From contig NZ_CP091036.1 of NCBI RefSeq assembly GCF_021535135.1, positions 1 to 64,000 of the forward strand: a stretch of 64,000 bases of DNA, given 5' to 3'. Shown here in pieces: positions 23,334 to 31,977 of the stretch (position 1 is its first letter; each line of letters begins with the position of its first letter). Both the position numbers and the translations under genes were made by a program. Below the pieces are notes generated by a model. That model was given only the letters and a program-made list of their open reading frames with translations, ran no database searches and was not told where the DNA came from. The DNA comes from Antarcticibacterium sp. 1MA-6-2. GTDB lineage: Bacteria; Bacteroidota; Bacteroidia; Flavobacteriales; Flavobacteriaceae.

Positions 23334-24496
23334 ATGACAGAACAAAAAGAATTTTTTCAACGGCTGAAAGAACAAACGCAGGGGAAGTTCCCTTTCGTAG
23401 CATATAGAGAACCTTCAGAAAAAGGTGGAGTTATTAAAGCTTTATTACAAACGTATATTGAAGTTTATAAAACTGTTGATTTTTCTGAAAGTGGGTTTGT
23501 TTTTGCGCCTTTTGATTCCGGGGAAGAAGCAGTTTTTATTCCAAAGGAGAAATCAGATTATCTTGAAACCACTTTACAGGTAAAAGAAAACTTTGAAATG
23601 GCTCCTGTTATTGATTATTCCAATTCAAATGCAATTGCTGAAAAGGAAAGATACATTGACATTGTTCAACAAGGTATTGACGCCATTCATGAGGGAGAGT
23701 TTAGAAAAGTAGTTTTATCGCGAAAGGAAGTTTTGGAAACCGGACCTCAGGATGCTGTCGTTTTATTTGAAAGACTTCTTAAAAAGTATCCCGAAGCCTT
23801 TGTTTATCTTTTTTATCACCCGCTTGTTGGAACCTGGCTGGGAGCTACTCCAGAGAGCTTACTGGAGATAGAACGAAATAGGTTTAAAACAATGGCTCTT
23901 GCGGGAACTCAAAAATTTCAAAATTCTGAAAATGTGGAATGGGGAGAAAAAGAAAAGGAGGAACAACAAATTGTAACTGAGTCTATTCTTGAAAATCTTA
24001 GAGGGAAATACATAAATATTCGAAAATCTCAACCACACACCTCCAGAGCCGGAAACCTTTTACATTTAAAAACCGATATCGCAGGTGAACTAACTCCCGA
24101 TCCTGATAATCTTAAAAACTTAATTGCTGCTCTACATCCCACCCCGGCTGTATGCGGCCTGCCCAGGGATGCTGCAAGGAAATTTCTTCAGGAAACGGAA
24201 AATTACGACAGGGAATATTATACCTGAGCTTCCTGGGAGAAATAAATATGAAGCAGGAAGTGAAACGCAGCAATAACAGGAGAAACCAGGAGAACCAGGC
24301 TTATTCGAGTGTAGTTAACAGGTCTTCTCTCTTTGTGAATTTAAGATGTATGAAAATTAGAAAGGATACTACCGAAATTTTTATTGGCGGCGGAATTACC
24401 AAAGACAGTATTCCATCAGCTGAATGGGAGGAAACCCTTAACAAATCAGGAACTATGAAAGCTGTTTTAGATATGCTTGACAGGAAAATGGGTTAG
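23334..24496 (+). CDS. menF: Isochorismate synthase (menaquinone), one frameshift
   Basis: Chorismate-binding family enzyme making isochorismate for menaquinone. Seen: VVLSRKEVLE, LVGTWLGATPESLLEIE, LAGTQKF, HLKTDIAGEL, HPTPAVCGLPRDAA and, after repair, ENYDREYYTGFLGEINM and LFVNLRCM near the C terminus. The break at 24222-24229 reads ACCTGAGC where Y-T-G-F needs ACCGGC; CCTGAG is a different altered form of the same hexamer. Repaired length is 386 aa. A perfect palindromic terminator follows. Confidence 0.92.
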
Positions 24497-24506
24497 TATT
24501 AAGTAG

Positions 24507-24540
24507 AAAACCTCACAGGTTTTTAAAACCTGTGAGGTTT
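24507..24540. terminator. Perfect 34-base palindrome after menF
   Basis: AAAACCTCACAGGTTTT mirrored by AAAACCTGTGAGGTTT with essentially no loop. It probably terminates menF and the convergent small membrane gene. The symmetry is longer than a terminator needs, so it may be a dispersed palindromic element. Confidence 0.7.
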
Positions 24541-24565
24541 AGTTAGGAATAGGAAGTGCTAATAT

Positions 24566-24787
24566 TTAATAGCTGTTTCCGCCCATACTTAGGAATGAAA
24601 GTCCAAAGATTACGAGAATCATCACGTAAAATGCAGTGACTACAAGGATCCATAATAGAGTTGCTTTCGCCCAATTTGATTTATTGACATTATTCCCGCT
24701 TCCAAAAGACCAGACGAGGAGCATGATCAATCCTACAATAGGAATGGCTGTAATAAACAAGGTCCAGAACCAGTCACTTGTACGCAC
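24566..24787 (-). CDS. Small membrane protein, two transmembrane helices
   Basis: 73 aa, two hydrophobic helices (LFITAIPIVGLIMLLVW and ATLLWILVVTAFYVMILVIFGL) joined by SFGSGNNVNKSNWAK. Family unrecognised beyond a common short flavobacterial membrane protein. The start is GTG at 24787, with a stop immediately upstream in frame. It sits convergently in the men cluster; no function assigned. Confidence 0.7.
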   Translation of the reverse strand: MRTSDWFWTLFITAIPIVGLIMLLVWSFGSGNNVNKSNWAKATLLWILVVTAFYVMILVIFGLSFLSMGGNSY

Positions 24788-25004
24788 TTAGTCTCGCATC
24801 CTGGACGGGATAAAAATTTGCAGGAGAAGTCATTTCCATTTTATCTTAATTTAGTTAGTTAGATTTAATGAATGTATATAATACAATTTACAAAACCAAA
24901 AGAAATGTTAAAATGTAATGAAGAATATTAATGCCTGTGATGAGGCGTGTGAGCCATCGGGAACAGCTAATTTTCAGATGGAAAATTTGTAAATTTGGTG
25001 ATCT

Positions 25005-26738
25005 ATGAAATATTCTAAAATACCCGTAGCACAATCAATAGTAACTCTTTGTGTAGCAAAAAACATAAAACATGTTGTTATCTCTCCCGGATCTCGCAAC
25101 GCTCCCTTAACTATAGGATTTACACATCACCCTGAAATTACTGCCTACAGCATTGTAGATGAACGTTGTGCCGCTTTCATGGCCCTTGGAATGGCACAGC
25201 AGCTGCAGGAGCTTATGGCGGTGGTTTGTACATCGGGATCGGCTTTATTAAATTATTATCCGGCAGTTGCTGAAGCTTTTTATAGTGATATCCCGCTGGT
25301 GGTAATATCGGCGGACAGGCCTATCGAGAGGATCGATATTGGCGATGGCCAAACGATTCGGCAAAAGAATGTTTTCCAGAATCATATATGTTATTCGGCC
25401 AATCTTCATTCTGAATTGGTACTGGAAACGGCGGCTACAGATAAAAAGCTTCAGCAAAAACAATTTGAGGCTCAAAAACATAACGAGCGGGAGATCAACC
25501 TAGCACTAAATAAGGCTCTGGAAGAGAAGGGGCTGGTTCACATCAATGTTCCGTTTTACGAGCCTTTATACGACATTGTGGAAGACCTGAAGGTAAACCC
25601 GTTACAAATTTTTCCGGAAGAAAGGGAAAGAATCTATACCGAAAAGGAACTGGAGCCGTATTTAGAGTTATGGAATAAAGCAAAGAGGAAGATGGTAATC
25701 GTAGGTGTGGCGGCACCAAATGCGGTAGAACAACAATTTTTGGAAGCTCTGGCCACAGATGAATCTGTCATTGTATTTACTGAAACTACTTCAAATCTTC
25801 AGCATCCGGAGTTCTTCACCAGGATCGATACGTTGATTGGCCCAATAGAACGATCTGAAGATGCAGAAGAGCAATTCAAGGCTTTGCAGCCTGATATCCT
25901 GCTCACTTTCGGCGGAATGATCATCTCCAAAAAAATCAAATCCTTCCTTAGGAATTATCAACCGAAACAGCACTGGCACGTAGATCCTAAAAAAGCTTAT
26001 AATACTTTCTTTTGCCTGAACAAACATTTTGAGACTCCTATTAACTCATTCTTCAGAAGCTTTCTAAATCTAACTGAAGCAGTACAGAGTGACTACGGAA
26101 AAATCTGGAAAGAGATTAAAAAGAAACGCCAGCAACGGCACGATCTGTATGTACAGGAAATTCCATATTCCGATTTCAAGGCGATGCAGGCTATTGTTCC
26201 GGCTGTACCGCTGAACTACAATGTTCAGCTTGGGAATAGCTCAACGGTACGCTATGCACAACTTTTCAAGTGGGATAGCAGCCACAAAATGTACTGTAAT
26301 CGAGGAACGAGTGGAATAGACGGAAGCGTTTCTACAGCTGCGGGGTCGGCAATTATCAGTAAAGATCCAACTCTGCTAATTTGTGGAGATCTTAGTTTTT
26401 TCTATGACAGCAATGGCTTGTGGAACAATTATATTCCTAAGAATTTCAGAATTATAGTCCTTAACAATGAAGGAGGAGGAATTTTCAGGATACTTCCGGG
26501 GAATAAAAATACTGAAAACTTTGACAAATATTTTGAAACTACTCATAATCTCAATGCATCTTCTATTTGTGAAACCTTCGGCTTCAACTATTCTTCAGCA
26601 AAAAATTCAGAAGAAATAGAAACCAATCTGAAAAACTTTTTTGAGGATTCTGCTAAACCCAAACTGCTGGAAATTTTCACTCCCAGAAAGGTTAATGATG
26701 AGGTGCTCCTGGAGTATTTCAGCTTTATGAAATCTTGA
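25005..26738 (+). CDS. menD: SEPHCHC synthase (menaquinone)
   Basis: ThDP enzyme adding the succinyl semialdehyde unit from 2-oxoglutarate to isochorismate. 577 aa, intact. N-terminal VISPGSRNAPLTIGF, VDERCAAFMALGMA and VCTSGSALLNYYPAVAEA (Pyr domain); C-terminal NRGTSGIDGSVSTAAG, ICGDLSFFYDSNGLW and VLNNEGGGIF (ThDP/Mg site). A TAAATTTG string at 24990-24997 resembles a Bacteroidota -7 element but is very close to the ATG. Confidence 0.97.
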   Translation: MKYSKIPVAQSIVTLCVAKNIKHVVISPGSRNAPLTIGFTHHPEITAYSIVDERCAAFMALGMAQQLQELMAVVCTSGSALLNYYPAVAEAFYSDIPLVVISADRPIERIDIGDGQTIRQKNVFQNHICYSANLHSELVLETAATDKKLQQKQFEAQKHNEREINLALNKALEEKGLVHINVPFYEPLYDIVEDLKVNPLQIFPEERERIYTEKELEPYLELWNKAKRKMVIVGVAAPNAVEQQFLEALATDESVIVFTETTSNLQHPEFFTRIDTLIGPIERSEDAEEQFKALQPDILLTFGGMIISKKIKSFLRNYQPKQHWHVDPKKAYNTFFCLNKHFETPINSFFRSFLNLTEAVQSDYGKIWKEIKKKRQQRHDLYVQEIPYSDFKAMQAIVPAVPLNYNVQLGNSSTVRYAQLFKWDSSHKMYCNRGTSGIDGSVSTAAGSAIISKDPTLLICGDLSFFYDSNGLWNNYIPKNFRIIVLNNEGGGIFRILPGNKNTENFDKYFETTHNLNASSICETFGFNYSSAKNSEEIETNLKNFFEDSAKPKLLEIFTPRKVNDEVLLEYFSFMKS

Positions 26739-26808
26739 GATCCAGATTTAGAAGTCAACGGAAAATCTGTTATATTAAAAGTATCTTTACATTTTTAAAC
26801 TGAAATTT

Positions 26809-27648
26809 ATGCTTAGGATAGGCGAGTACCATACAATGAAGATCAACCGGGATACCGAGCCGGGATTATTTTTAGAAAATGAAGAGGGCGATGAAGTGTT
26901 GCTTCCCAACAAATACAAACCTGAAAGTTTTGCTATTGGTGATGAGATTAAGGTCTTTGTTTATCTCGACCACCAGGAACGGCCTGTTGCCACGACTCTC
27001 AAACCTTACGTAAAGCTGGATGAATTTGCCTATTTAAAATGTGTGGAAGTGAGTGATATTGGAGCTTTTTTAGACTGGGGGCTGGAGAAACATCTTTTTG
27101 TTCCTTACCGGGAAATGGCTTCAAAAATGAGGAAAGGCAGCTGGTATCTTATATTTTGCTACCTAGATGAAGAGACGTACTTACTCGTAGCATCAAGCAA
27201 GACCAATGCTTTCCTGGACAACAGGGAGTTGACAGTTGAACCATTTGAAGAGGTGGATCTTATTGTTGCCAACCCTACAGATCTTGGTATGAATGTAATC
27301 GTGAATGAAATTCACCAGGGACTTATTTTTAAGGATGATCTTTTCCAGGACCTGCAACCGGGAGACCGTTTAAAAGGATGGGTAAAGAAAACGCGGCCTG
27401 ATGGTAAAATTGATGTTACCCTGCAGAGACCGGGTTATAGAAGTATTGAACCTAATGCACAGGATATACTTAATGAGCTGTCTTTGAAAAATGGCTATTT
27501 ACCTTTAACAGATAAATCTTCGCCTGAAGAAATTCAGAAAAAGCTACAAATGAGCAAGAAGAGCTTTAAAAAAGCGGTAGGCACTTTATATAAGCAAAGA
27601 CAGATAGAAATTAAAGACGACGGAATTTACCTCTTAAAAGATCAATAG
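26809..27648 (+). CDS. CvfB-like S1 RNA-binding protein
   Basis: 279 aa. Tandem S1-type OB folds (CVEVSDIGAFLDWGLEKHLFVPYREM near 75-105; FKDDLFQDLQPGDRLKGWVKKTRPDGKIDVTLQ near 165-200) and a C-terminal winged helix (SPEEIQKKLQMSKKSFKKAVGTLYKQRQIEI), the CvfB/YitL architecture. Such proteins bind RNA and affect virulence gene expression in Firmicutes; the role here is unknown. Its stop overlaps the convergent gene by 7 bases. Confidence 0.88.
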   Translation: MLRIGEYHTMKINRDTEPGLFLENEEGDEVLLPNKYKPESFAIGDEIKVFVYLDHQERPVATTLKPYVKLDEFAYLKCVEVSDIGAFLDWGLEKHLFVPYREMASKMRKGSWYLIFCYLDEETYLLVASSKTNAFLDNRELTVEPFEEVDLIVANPTDLGMNVIVNEIHQGLIFKDDLFQDLQPGDRLKGWVKKTRPDGKIDVTLQRPGYRSIEPNAQDILNELSLKNGYLPLTDKSSPEEIQKKLQMSKKSFKKAVGTLYKQRQIEIKDDGIYLLKDQ

Positions 27649-28160
27649 TAGTAATAACCTCTGCCCGAGTAGGGGGAGTAGACTCTCCCTCTAAGAAAAG
27701 GATTATGATAACTGTTTAAATAGTTAGCTCCTGTAGTTTCGGCAGCATTGCGGTAAACAGAATTCCTTGTGCCTCTGGTATAAGCGTCAGGGCTAAAAGA
27801 CTGGTTGAAAAATCTTGGTGTAAGGCTGAAACTATCATCTCTATCTACAGAAACATTGTTTGCAACCTGAGGAACCTGTACTTACGGAGCAAGCTCCATG
27901 GTCCTTCTTTTCATTCGCTGCTCCTGTTCCATAAAAGCTGCAATATCAATTTCCTTCCGTTCGTTGTCCCTGTCCCAGATCACTTCTCTAATTCGGAATT
28001 TACTTATGTTGGGAACTTCAGGTGCAAGATTAGTAAGGGATGGCCTTATTTCCAGCCTTTGAATTAGAAAATCTGAACGTTCTTCCACAGCCGGAATTTC
28101 CTGTGCCACTCCCGAAATCCAGGAGAGGAAGAAAACAACAACAAGTCCGAAAATTCTCAT
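27642..28160 (-). CDS. Secreted hypothetical protein, in-frame stop at a CCGG site
   Basis: Signal peptide MRIFGLVVVFFLSWISGVAQ, then a polar protein with no family I recognise. It appears to stop after MELAP at 27882-27884, but the same frame continues VQVPQVANNVSVDRDD through a Tyr/Arg/Gly-rich end (RGRVYSPYSGRGYYYY) to a stop at 27642-27644. The stop lies in ACTTACGGA (27880-27888, + strand). A CCGG with a 3-base insertion, or ACCGGC if the Ala codon was GCG, explains it. Repaired length is about 171 aa. Confidence 0.7.
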
Positions 28161-28250
28161 AATACTTACTTTTCCAACACCACATCAAATAGTATGCAAT
28201 TTTTATTTGTTCGGTGTAATTCCTTATTTATCAAAAATATAAAATTCCTG

Positions 28251-28279
28251 TTGTAATTAAGGTAAAATACATACTTTCG
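28251..28279 (+). promoter_or_regulatory. Bacteroidota-type promoter of the DUF2059 gene
   Basis: TTG at 28251-28253, an 18-base spacer, then TACTTTCG at 28272-28279, close to the -33 TTG / -7 TAnnTTTG consensus of the primary Bacteroidota sigma factor. The ATG is 23 bases downstream. Confidence 0.5.
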
Positions 28280-28301
28280 TTCTAAACAAACTAAAAATAA
28301 C

Positions 28302-28700
28302 ATGAAAAAAATTACAGCTGTTATTGCTTTTCTATTGATCGGATTTGCAGGCTTTTCACAGACAGATTACAAACAAAAAACTATTGACCTTATAACCATA
28401 ACTTCAGGTCCTCAATTTGATGTTGTTATTCAACCTTTTGTAGACATGGTACCCGAGCAGAACAGGGAGGCCCTTAAAAAAGATCTTAAGGCAAGTATGG
28501 TAGATCTATATGATAAACTTGCAGTGGTATATATGGAGAGTTATACCGAGGAAGATGTAGATGCTATCCTGGCCTTCTATGAAACTCCTGTCGGAAAAAA
28601 AATGATTTCTGAAACTCCTGAAATTACTAAAAAATCTATGCAGATTGGGCAAATGTGGGGGATGCAGCTTCAGCCGTTAATTGCGAAATATTCAGAATAA
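28302..28700 (+). CDS. DUF2059 secreted protein
   Basis: 132 aa with signal peptide MKKITAVIAFLLIGFAGFSQ. The mature part carries the DUF2059 pattern (VYMESYTEEDVDAILAFYETPVGKKMISETPEI), a helical domain found in periplasmic proteins of unknown function. Single gene with its own promoter and terminator. Confidence 0.85.
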   Translation: MKKITAVIAFLLIGFAGFSQTDYKQKTIDLITITSGPQFDVVIQPFVDMVPEQNREALKKDLKASMVDLYDKLAVVYMESYTEEDVDAILAFYETPVGKKMISETPEITKKSMQIGQMWGMQLQPLIAKYSE

Positions 28701-28719
28701 AATGTGAGAAGGGGATTAC

Positions 28720-28790
28720 GAGGCAGGAAACAAGAGTCAAGAGTCAAGACAATAGACAATAGACAATAGACAATAGACAAGAGATTACTT
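28720..28790. repeat. Short tandem repeat (GAGTCAA / CAATAGA units)
   Basis: AAGAGTCAAGAGTCAAGA followed by four copies of the heptamer CAATAGA, after the DUF2059 stop. No coding potential. Same style of filler as the other intergenic repeats. Confidence 0.7.
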
Positions 28791-28817
28791 ATCTTTAATT
28801 TAAAATTATGGTTTGAG

Positions 28818-28854
28818 AAGGAGTTTGTTTTAATACACAAGCTCCTTTTTTTTG
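28818..28854 (+). terminator. Terminator after the DUF2059 gene
   Basis: AAGGAGTTTGT pairs with ACAAGCTCCTT (one G-U), 8-base loop, followed by a run of T. Confidence 0.6.
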
Positions 28855-28932
28855 TGCGGATTGAGTATAGTAATAGTTGGTTTTGTACCCGGGGATTAAG
28901 TTTAAAATTATATTTTTACTAAAAGAAGAAAA

Positions 28933-29773
28933 ATGAGCAATATTGAGTGGCAAATCGCCAAAAAATATCAGGATATAACTTATAAAAAATCAAATGGAGT
29001 AGCCAGAATAGCATTTAACTAAGCCCGATGTGCGTAATGCCTTTAGGCCAACAACAACCAGTGAGCTTTATGACGCGTTTTATGATGCACAGGAAGATAC
29101 TTCCATAGGAGTAGTGTTGCTTTCAGCTGAGGGTCCTTCGTCTAAAGACGGGGTTTATTCCTTTTGTAGTGGAGGAGATCAAAAAGCGAGAGGCCATCAG
29201 GGCTATGTGGGCGAAGACGGAATGCACAGGTTAAATATTCTTGAAGTTCAGCGATTGATAAGGTTTATGCCTAAAGTTGTTATTGCCGTAGTTCCCGGAT
29301 GGGCAGTGGGTGGAGGTCATAGCCTGCATGTGGTTTGCGACCTTACCCTTGCAAGTGAAGAGCACGCTATTTTTAAACAAACCGATGCTGATGTCACAAG
29401 CTTTGATGGAGGGTATGGCTCTGCTTACCTTGCAAAAATGGTAGGGCAGAAGAAGGCCCGGGAAATATTCTTTTTAGGACGAAATTATTCGGCTAAGGAG
29501 GCTTACGAAATGGGAATGGTGAATGCCGTAATTCCGCACGCCAAACTTGAGGAGACAGCTTATGAATGGGCGCAGGAGATCCTTGCTAAATCTCCGACTT
29601 CTATAAAAATGTTGAAATTTGCAATGAACCTTACAGATGACGGAATGGTTGGTCAGCAGGTATTTGCCGGGGAAGCTACCCGACTTGCCTATATGACCGA
29701 TGAAGCCAAAGAAGGCCGGGACGCTTTTCTCGAAAAGCGGAAGCCAAATTTTGAAAAGAAATGGCTTCCATAA
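28933..29773 (+). CDS. menB: 1,4-dihydroxy-2-naphthoyl-CoA synthase (one frameshift)
   Basis: Crotonase-fold ring-closing enzyme of menaquinone synthesis. Start ATG 28933 (MSNIEWQIAKKYQDITYKKSNGVARIAFN). The frame breaks at 29018-29024, ACTAAGC where F-N-R-P needs ACCGGC. It then continues DVRNAFRPTTTSELYDAF, FCSGGDQKARGHQGY, PGWAVGGGHSLHVVCDLTLAS and FDGGYGSAYLA (catalytic Asp/Tyr blocks). Repaired length is 279 aa. The stop overlaps the next ATG in TAATG. Confidence 0.95.
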
Positions 29774-30288
29774 TGGATAATTTCAGCAATACCGAGATCG
29801 ACCTAAATGCTCTTCCGCAGTATCAGGAAGTGGAATATCAGCCTGTTTCTAAAAAATACCTGATTAAAACCAATATTAGTACAGGTATATTTATGCTATT
29901 TGTTTTTGCAGGGTGGGGAGCTTTAGTTTATAACGGTGTGGGCTACTATTACACAGCAATTTCCCTAATTTTTATTTTATTGTTTTTTTCTTTCCGGTTC
30001 TGGAACAATTTTAAACTTCAGCAGAATTATGGCTATGCCCTTAGGGAAAAGGATATTCTCTACAAAAGGGGCTTTTTAGTAAATTCCACAACTGTTATTC
30101 CGTTTAATCGAATACAGCATGCTTCTGTTTCAAGAGATATGTTTGATAAGTTTTTAGAGATATCTTCGGTTCAGGTTTTTACGGCGGGGGGAAGCGGAAG
30201 TGATATCAGCATTCCGGGGCTAAAACCGGAAGAAGCATTTCAATTAAAGGAAGCTTTGGCAGGTAAACTTTCTGAAAATGACTCCTAA
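29773..30288 (+). CDS. Bacterial PH-domain (bPH2, YdbS-like) membrane protein
   Basis: 171 aa from ATG 29773, coupled to menB by TAATG. Two membrane helices (ISTGIFMLFVFAGWGALVY and YYTAISLIFILLFFSFRFW), then a bPH2 domain (LYKRGFLVNSTTVIPFNRIQHASVSR). YdbS/YdbT-like pairs are membrane proteins of uncertain role, linked in Bacillus to envelope stress. It overlaps the larger partner gene by 11 bases. Confidence 0.85.
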   Translation: MDNFSNTEIDLNALPQYQEVEYQPVSKKYLIKTNISTGIFMLFVFAGWGALVYNGVGYYYTAISLIFILLFFSFRFWNNFKLQQNYGYALREKDILYKRGFLVNSTTVIPFNRIQHASVSRDMFDKFLEISSVQVFTAGGSGSDISIPGLKPEEAFQLKEALAGKLSENDS

Positions 30289-31798
30289 AGCCTTCAGCAC
30301 TCCCCAAAGGCAATCTGTTTTGGGAGTGGCGCTTATATTTTCCACTACCTTATATCGTTTTCTTCGCGGGTTCTGGGTTCTGGGAGTTTATTTTTTATTA
30401 AGTGATCCATCAGCATCAACCATTCTCTATGTCACCCTGGGAATACTTGCGCTGGGAATTATAGTTTTAGTGTACAGCTGGTTGTATTTCAGAAAATTTC
30501 TTTTTCATATTGATTATCATAAGGAAGAATTCGTGCTTCAAAAGGGGGTTCTTTCTACCGAAGATCTCGCCATTCCTTTTGATAAAATTCAACAGGTATA
30601 TTTAAAGCGTTCTATACTGCAGAGAATCATTAATGTTTACAGTGTAGTTATTGAAACAGCAGGTAGTAAAGAGGATGAGGTGAACATAAAAGCATTATCC
30701 GGCAGCGATGCAAATCTTCTTACCAACATCCTGATTAAAGCAAAGAGAGAGGCCGCTCCTGTATCTGAAGATGATCAAATTCCCGCTTCTTCTGGCCAGA
30801 TGCAGGAGAAAAGAGAATTATGGATTCATAAACTAGATGTTCTTACGCTTTTAAAGATTGGCCTAAGTACGAACTATGTAAGAGGTTTAGCTCTGGTGCT
30901 AGCCTTCTTTGCCACTATTTACAATGAATTAAATTCAGTTTTTAGAGATTATAAAGATGAGTTTACAGAATATTACGAGCGGGTTCCAAATCTCAGTGGT
31001 TCCGTGAGCGTTATTGTAATTGTGTTTGTGTTACTTCTTATTGTAAGTATATTAATTACAGTTTTAGAAGTCTTTATTAAATACTACGGACTAAAGCTTG
31101 TGCAGACTCCTCAAAGCCTGGAGCTGGAAATGGGTTTAAAGACTAATACCAAAGTATCACTGCAACCACGGAGAGTTCAACTTATGCAGATCGTGACCAA
31201 TCCAGTGCAAAAAAGATTTGATCTTTACGAAGCCAGAATAGCTTTAGCGAGCAGTGAGAATACTCTTCAGAAAAAGAAAATAAAAATTCCCGGATTGGGA
31301 AAAGATACGGTTGGAAAAGTAGAGTCTTATCTCTACGGAAATTTTGAAACAAACTTTGAGCAAAAGTTTCGGCCACACAGATTAATGCTTATTCGAAGAT
31401 TATTTATAGTTTTCATTCCTGTACTGATAAGTTACCTTGTCCTTCTGAGAATTCCGTATATAGAATTTAATATCTGGGCTATTTTAGCAGCGTGTTTTAT
31501 AGTGCTGGGAGTAATTTACCAGATATTGAGTTATAGATCCCAACAATTAATTTTTACAGAAGAATTCCTTCAAAAAAAGCAAGGGGTTTGGAATAAAAAA
31601 GAGGAATTATTTGAAGTCTTCAAAATGCAATCTGTTACCGTAAAACAACCTTTTTGGTACAGGCGTAGAAACCTAATAAATGTGATGTTTCATACAGCCG
31701 GAGGAGATGTAAGTTTTAGAGCCGTAAACAGGGATATTTTGACATACATCAATTATGTACTTTACAAAGCTGAATCAACAGGACGCAAGTGGATGTGA
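30278..31798 (+). CDS. Bacterial PH-domain (bPH2, YdbT-like) membrane protein
   Basis: 506 aa with three bPH2 modules (VLQKGVLSTEDLAIPFDKIQQVYLKRSILQ near 90-120; ELEMGLKTNTKVSLQPRRVQLMQI near 280-305; FLQKKQGVWNKKEELFEVFKMQSV near 430-455), separated by paired membrane helices. The YdbS/YdbT arrangement is conserved. Two-protein complex inferred from the overlap with the preceding gene. Confidence 0.85.
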   Translation: MTPKAFSTPQRQSVLGVALIFSTTLYRFLRGFWVLGVYFLLSDPSASTILYVTLGILALGIIVLVYSWLYFRKFLFHIDYHKEEFVLQKGVLSTEDLAIPFDKIQQVYLKRSILQRIINVYSVVIETAGSKEDEVNIKALSGSDANLLTNILIKAKREAAPVSEDDQIPASSGQMQEKRELWIHKLDVLTLLKIGLSTNYVRGLALVLAFFATIYNELNSVFRDYKDEFTEYYERVPNLSGSVSVIVIVFVLLLIVSILITVLEVFIKYYGLKLVQTPQSLELEMGLKTNTKVSLQPRRVQLMQIVTNPVQKRFDLYEARIALASSENTLQKKKIKIPGLGKDTVGKVESYLYGNFETNFEQKFRPHRLMLIRRLFIVFIPVLISYLVLLRIPYIEFNIWAILAACFIVLGVIYQILSYRSQQLIFTEEFLQKKQGVWNKKEELFEVFKMQSVTVKQPFWYRRRNLINVMFHTAGGDVSFRAVNRDILTYINYVLYKAESTGRKWM

Positions 31799-31802
31799 AA
31801 GA

Positions 31803-31972
31803 GGTTTAAGGTTTCAGGTTTCAAGTTTCAAGTTTCAGGTTTCCAGAACAAGATTTAGAGATTTAAAGTTCAAGTAAAATTAAATTTATAATTTTCTCTT
31901 TTCTCTTCTCTCTTCTCTCTTTTCTTAAGTCCTACCTCTTGATTCTTGTCTCTTGTCTCTTGCTTCTTGCCC
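31803..31972. repeat. Intergenic GTTTCAGG and TTCTCTTCTCTC repeats
   Basis: GGTTTCAGGTTTCAAGTTTCAAG iterations then TCTCTTTTCTCTTCTCTC and TTGTCTCTTG strings, in the gap between two convergent genes. They are reverse-complement relatives of the strings upstream of dnaK. Confidence 0.65.
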
Positions 31973-31977
31973 GGACC

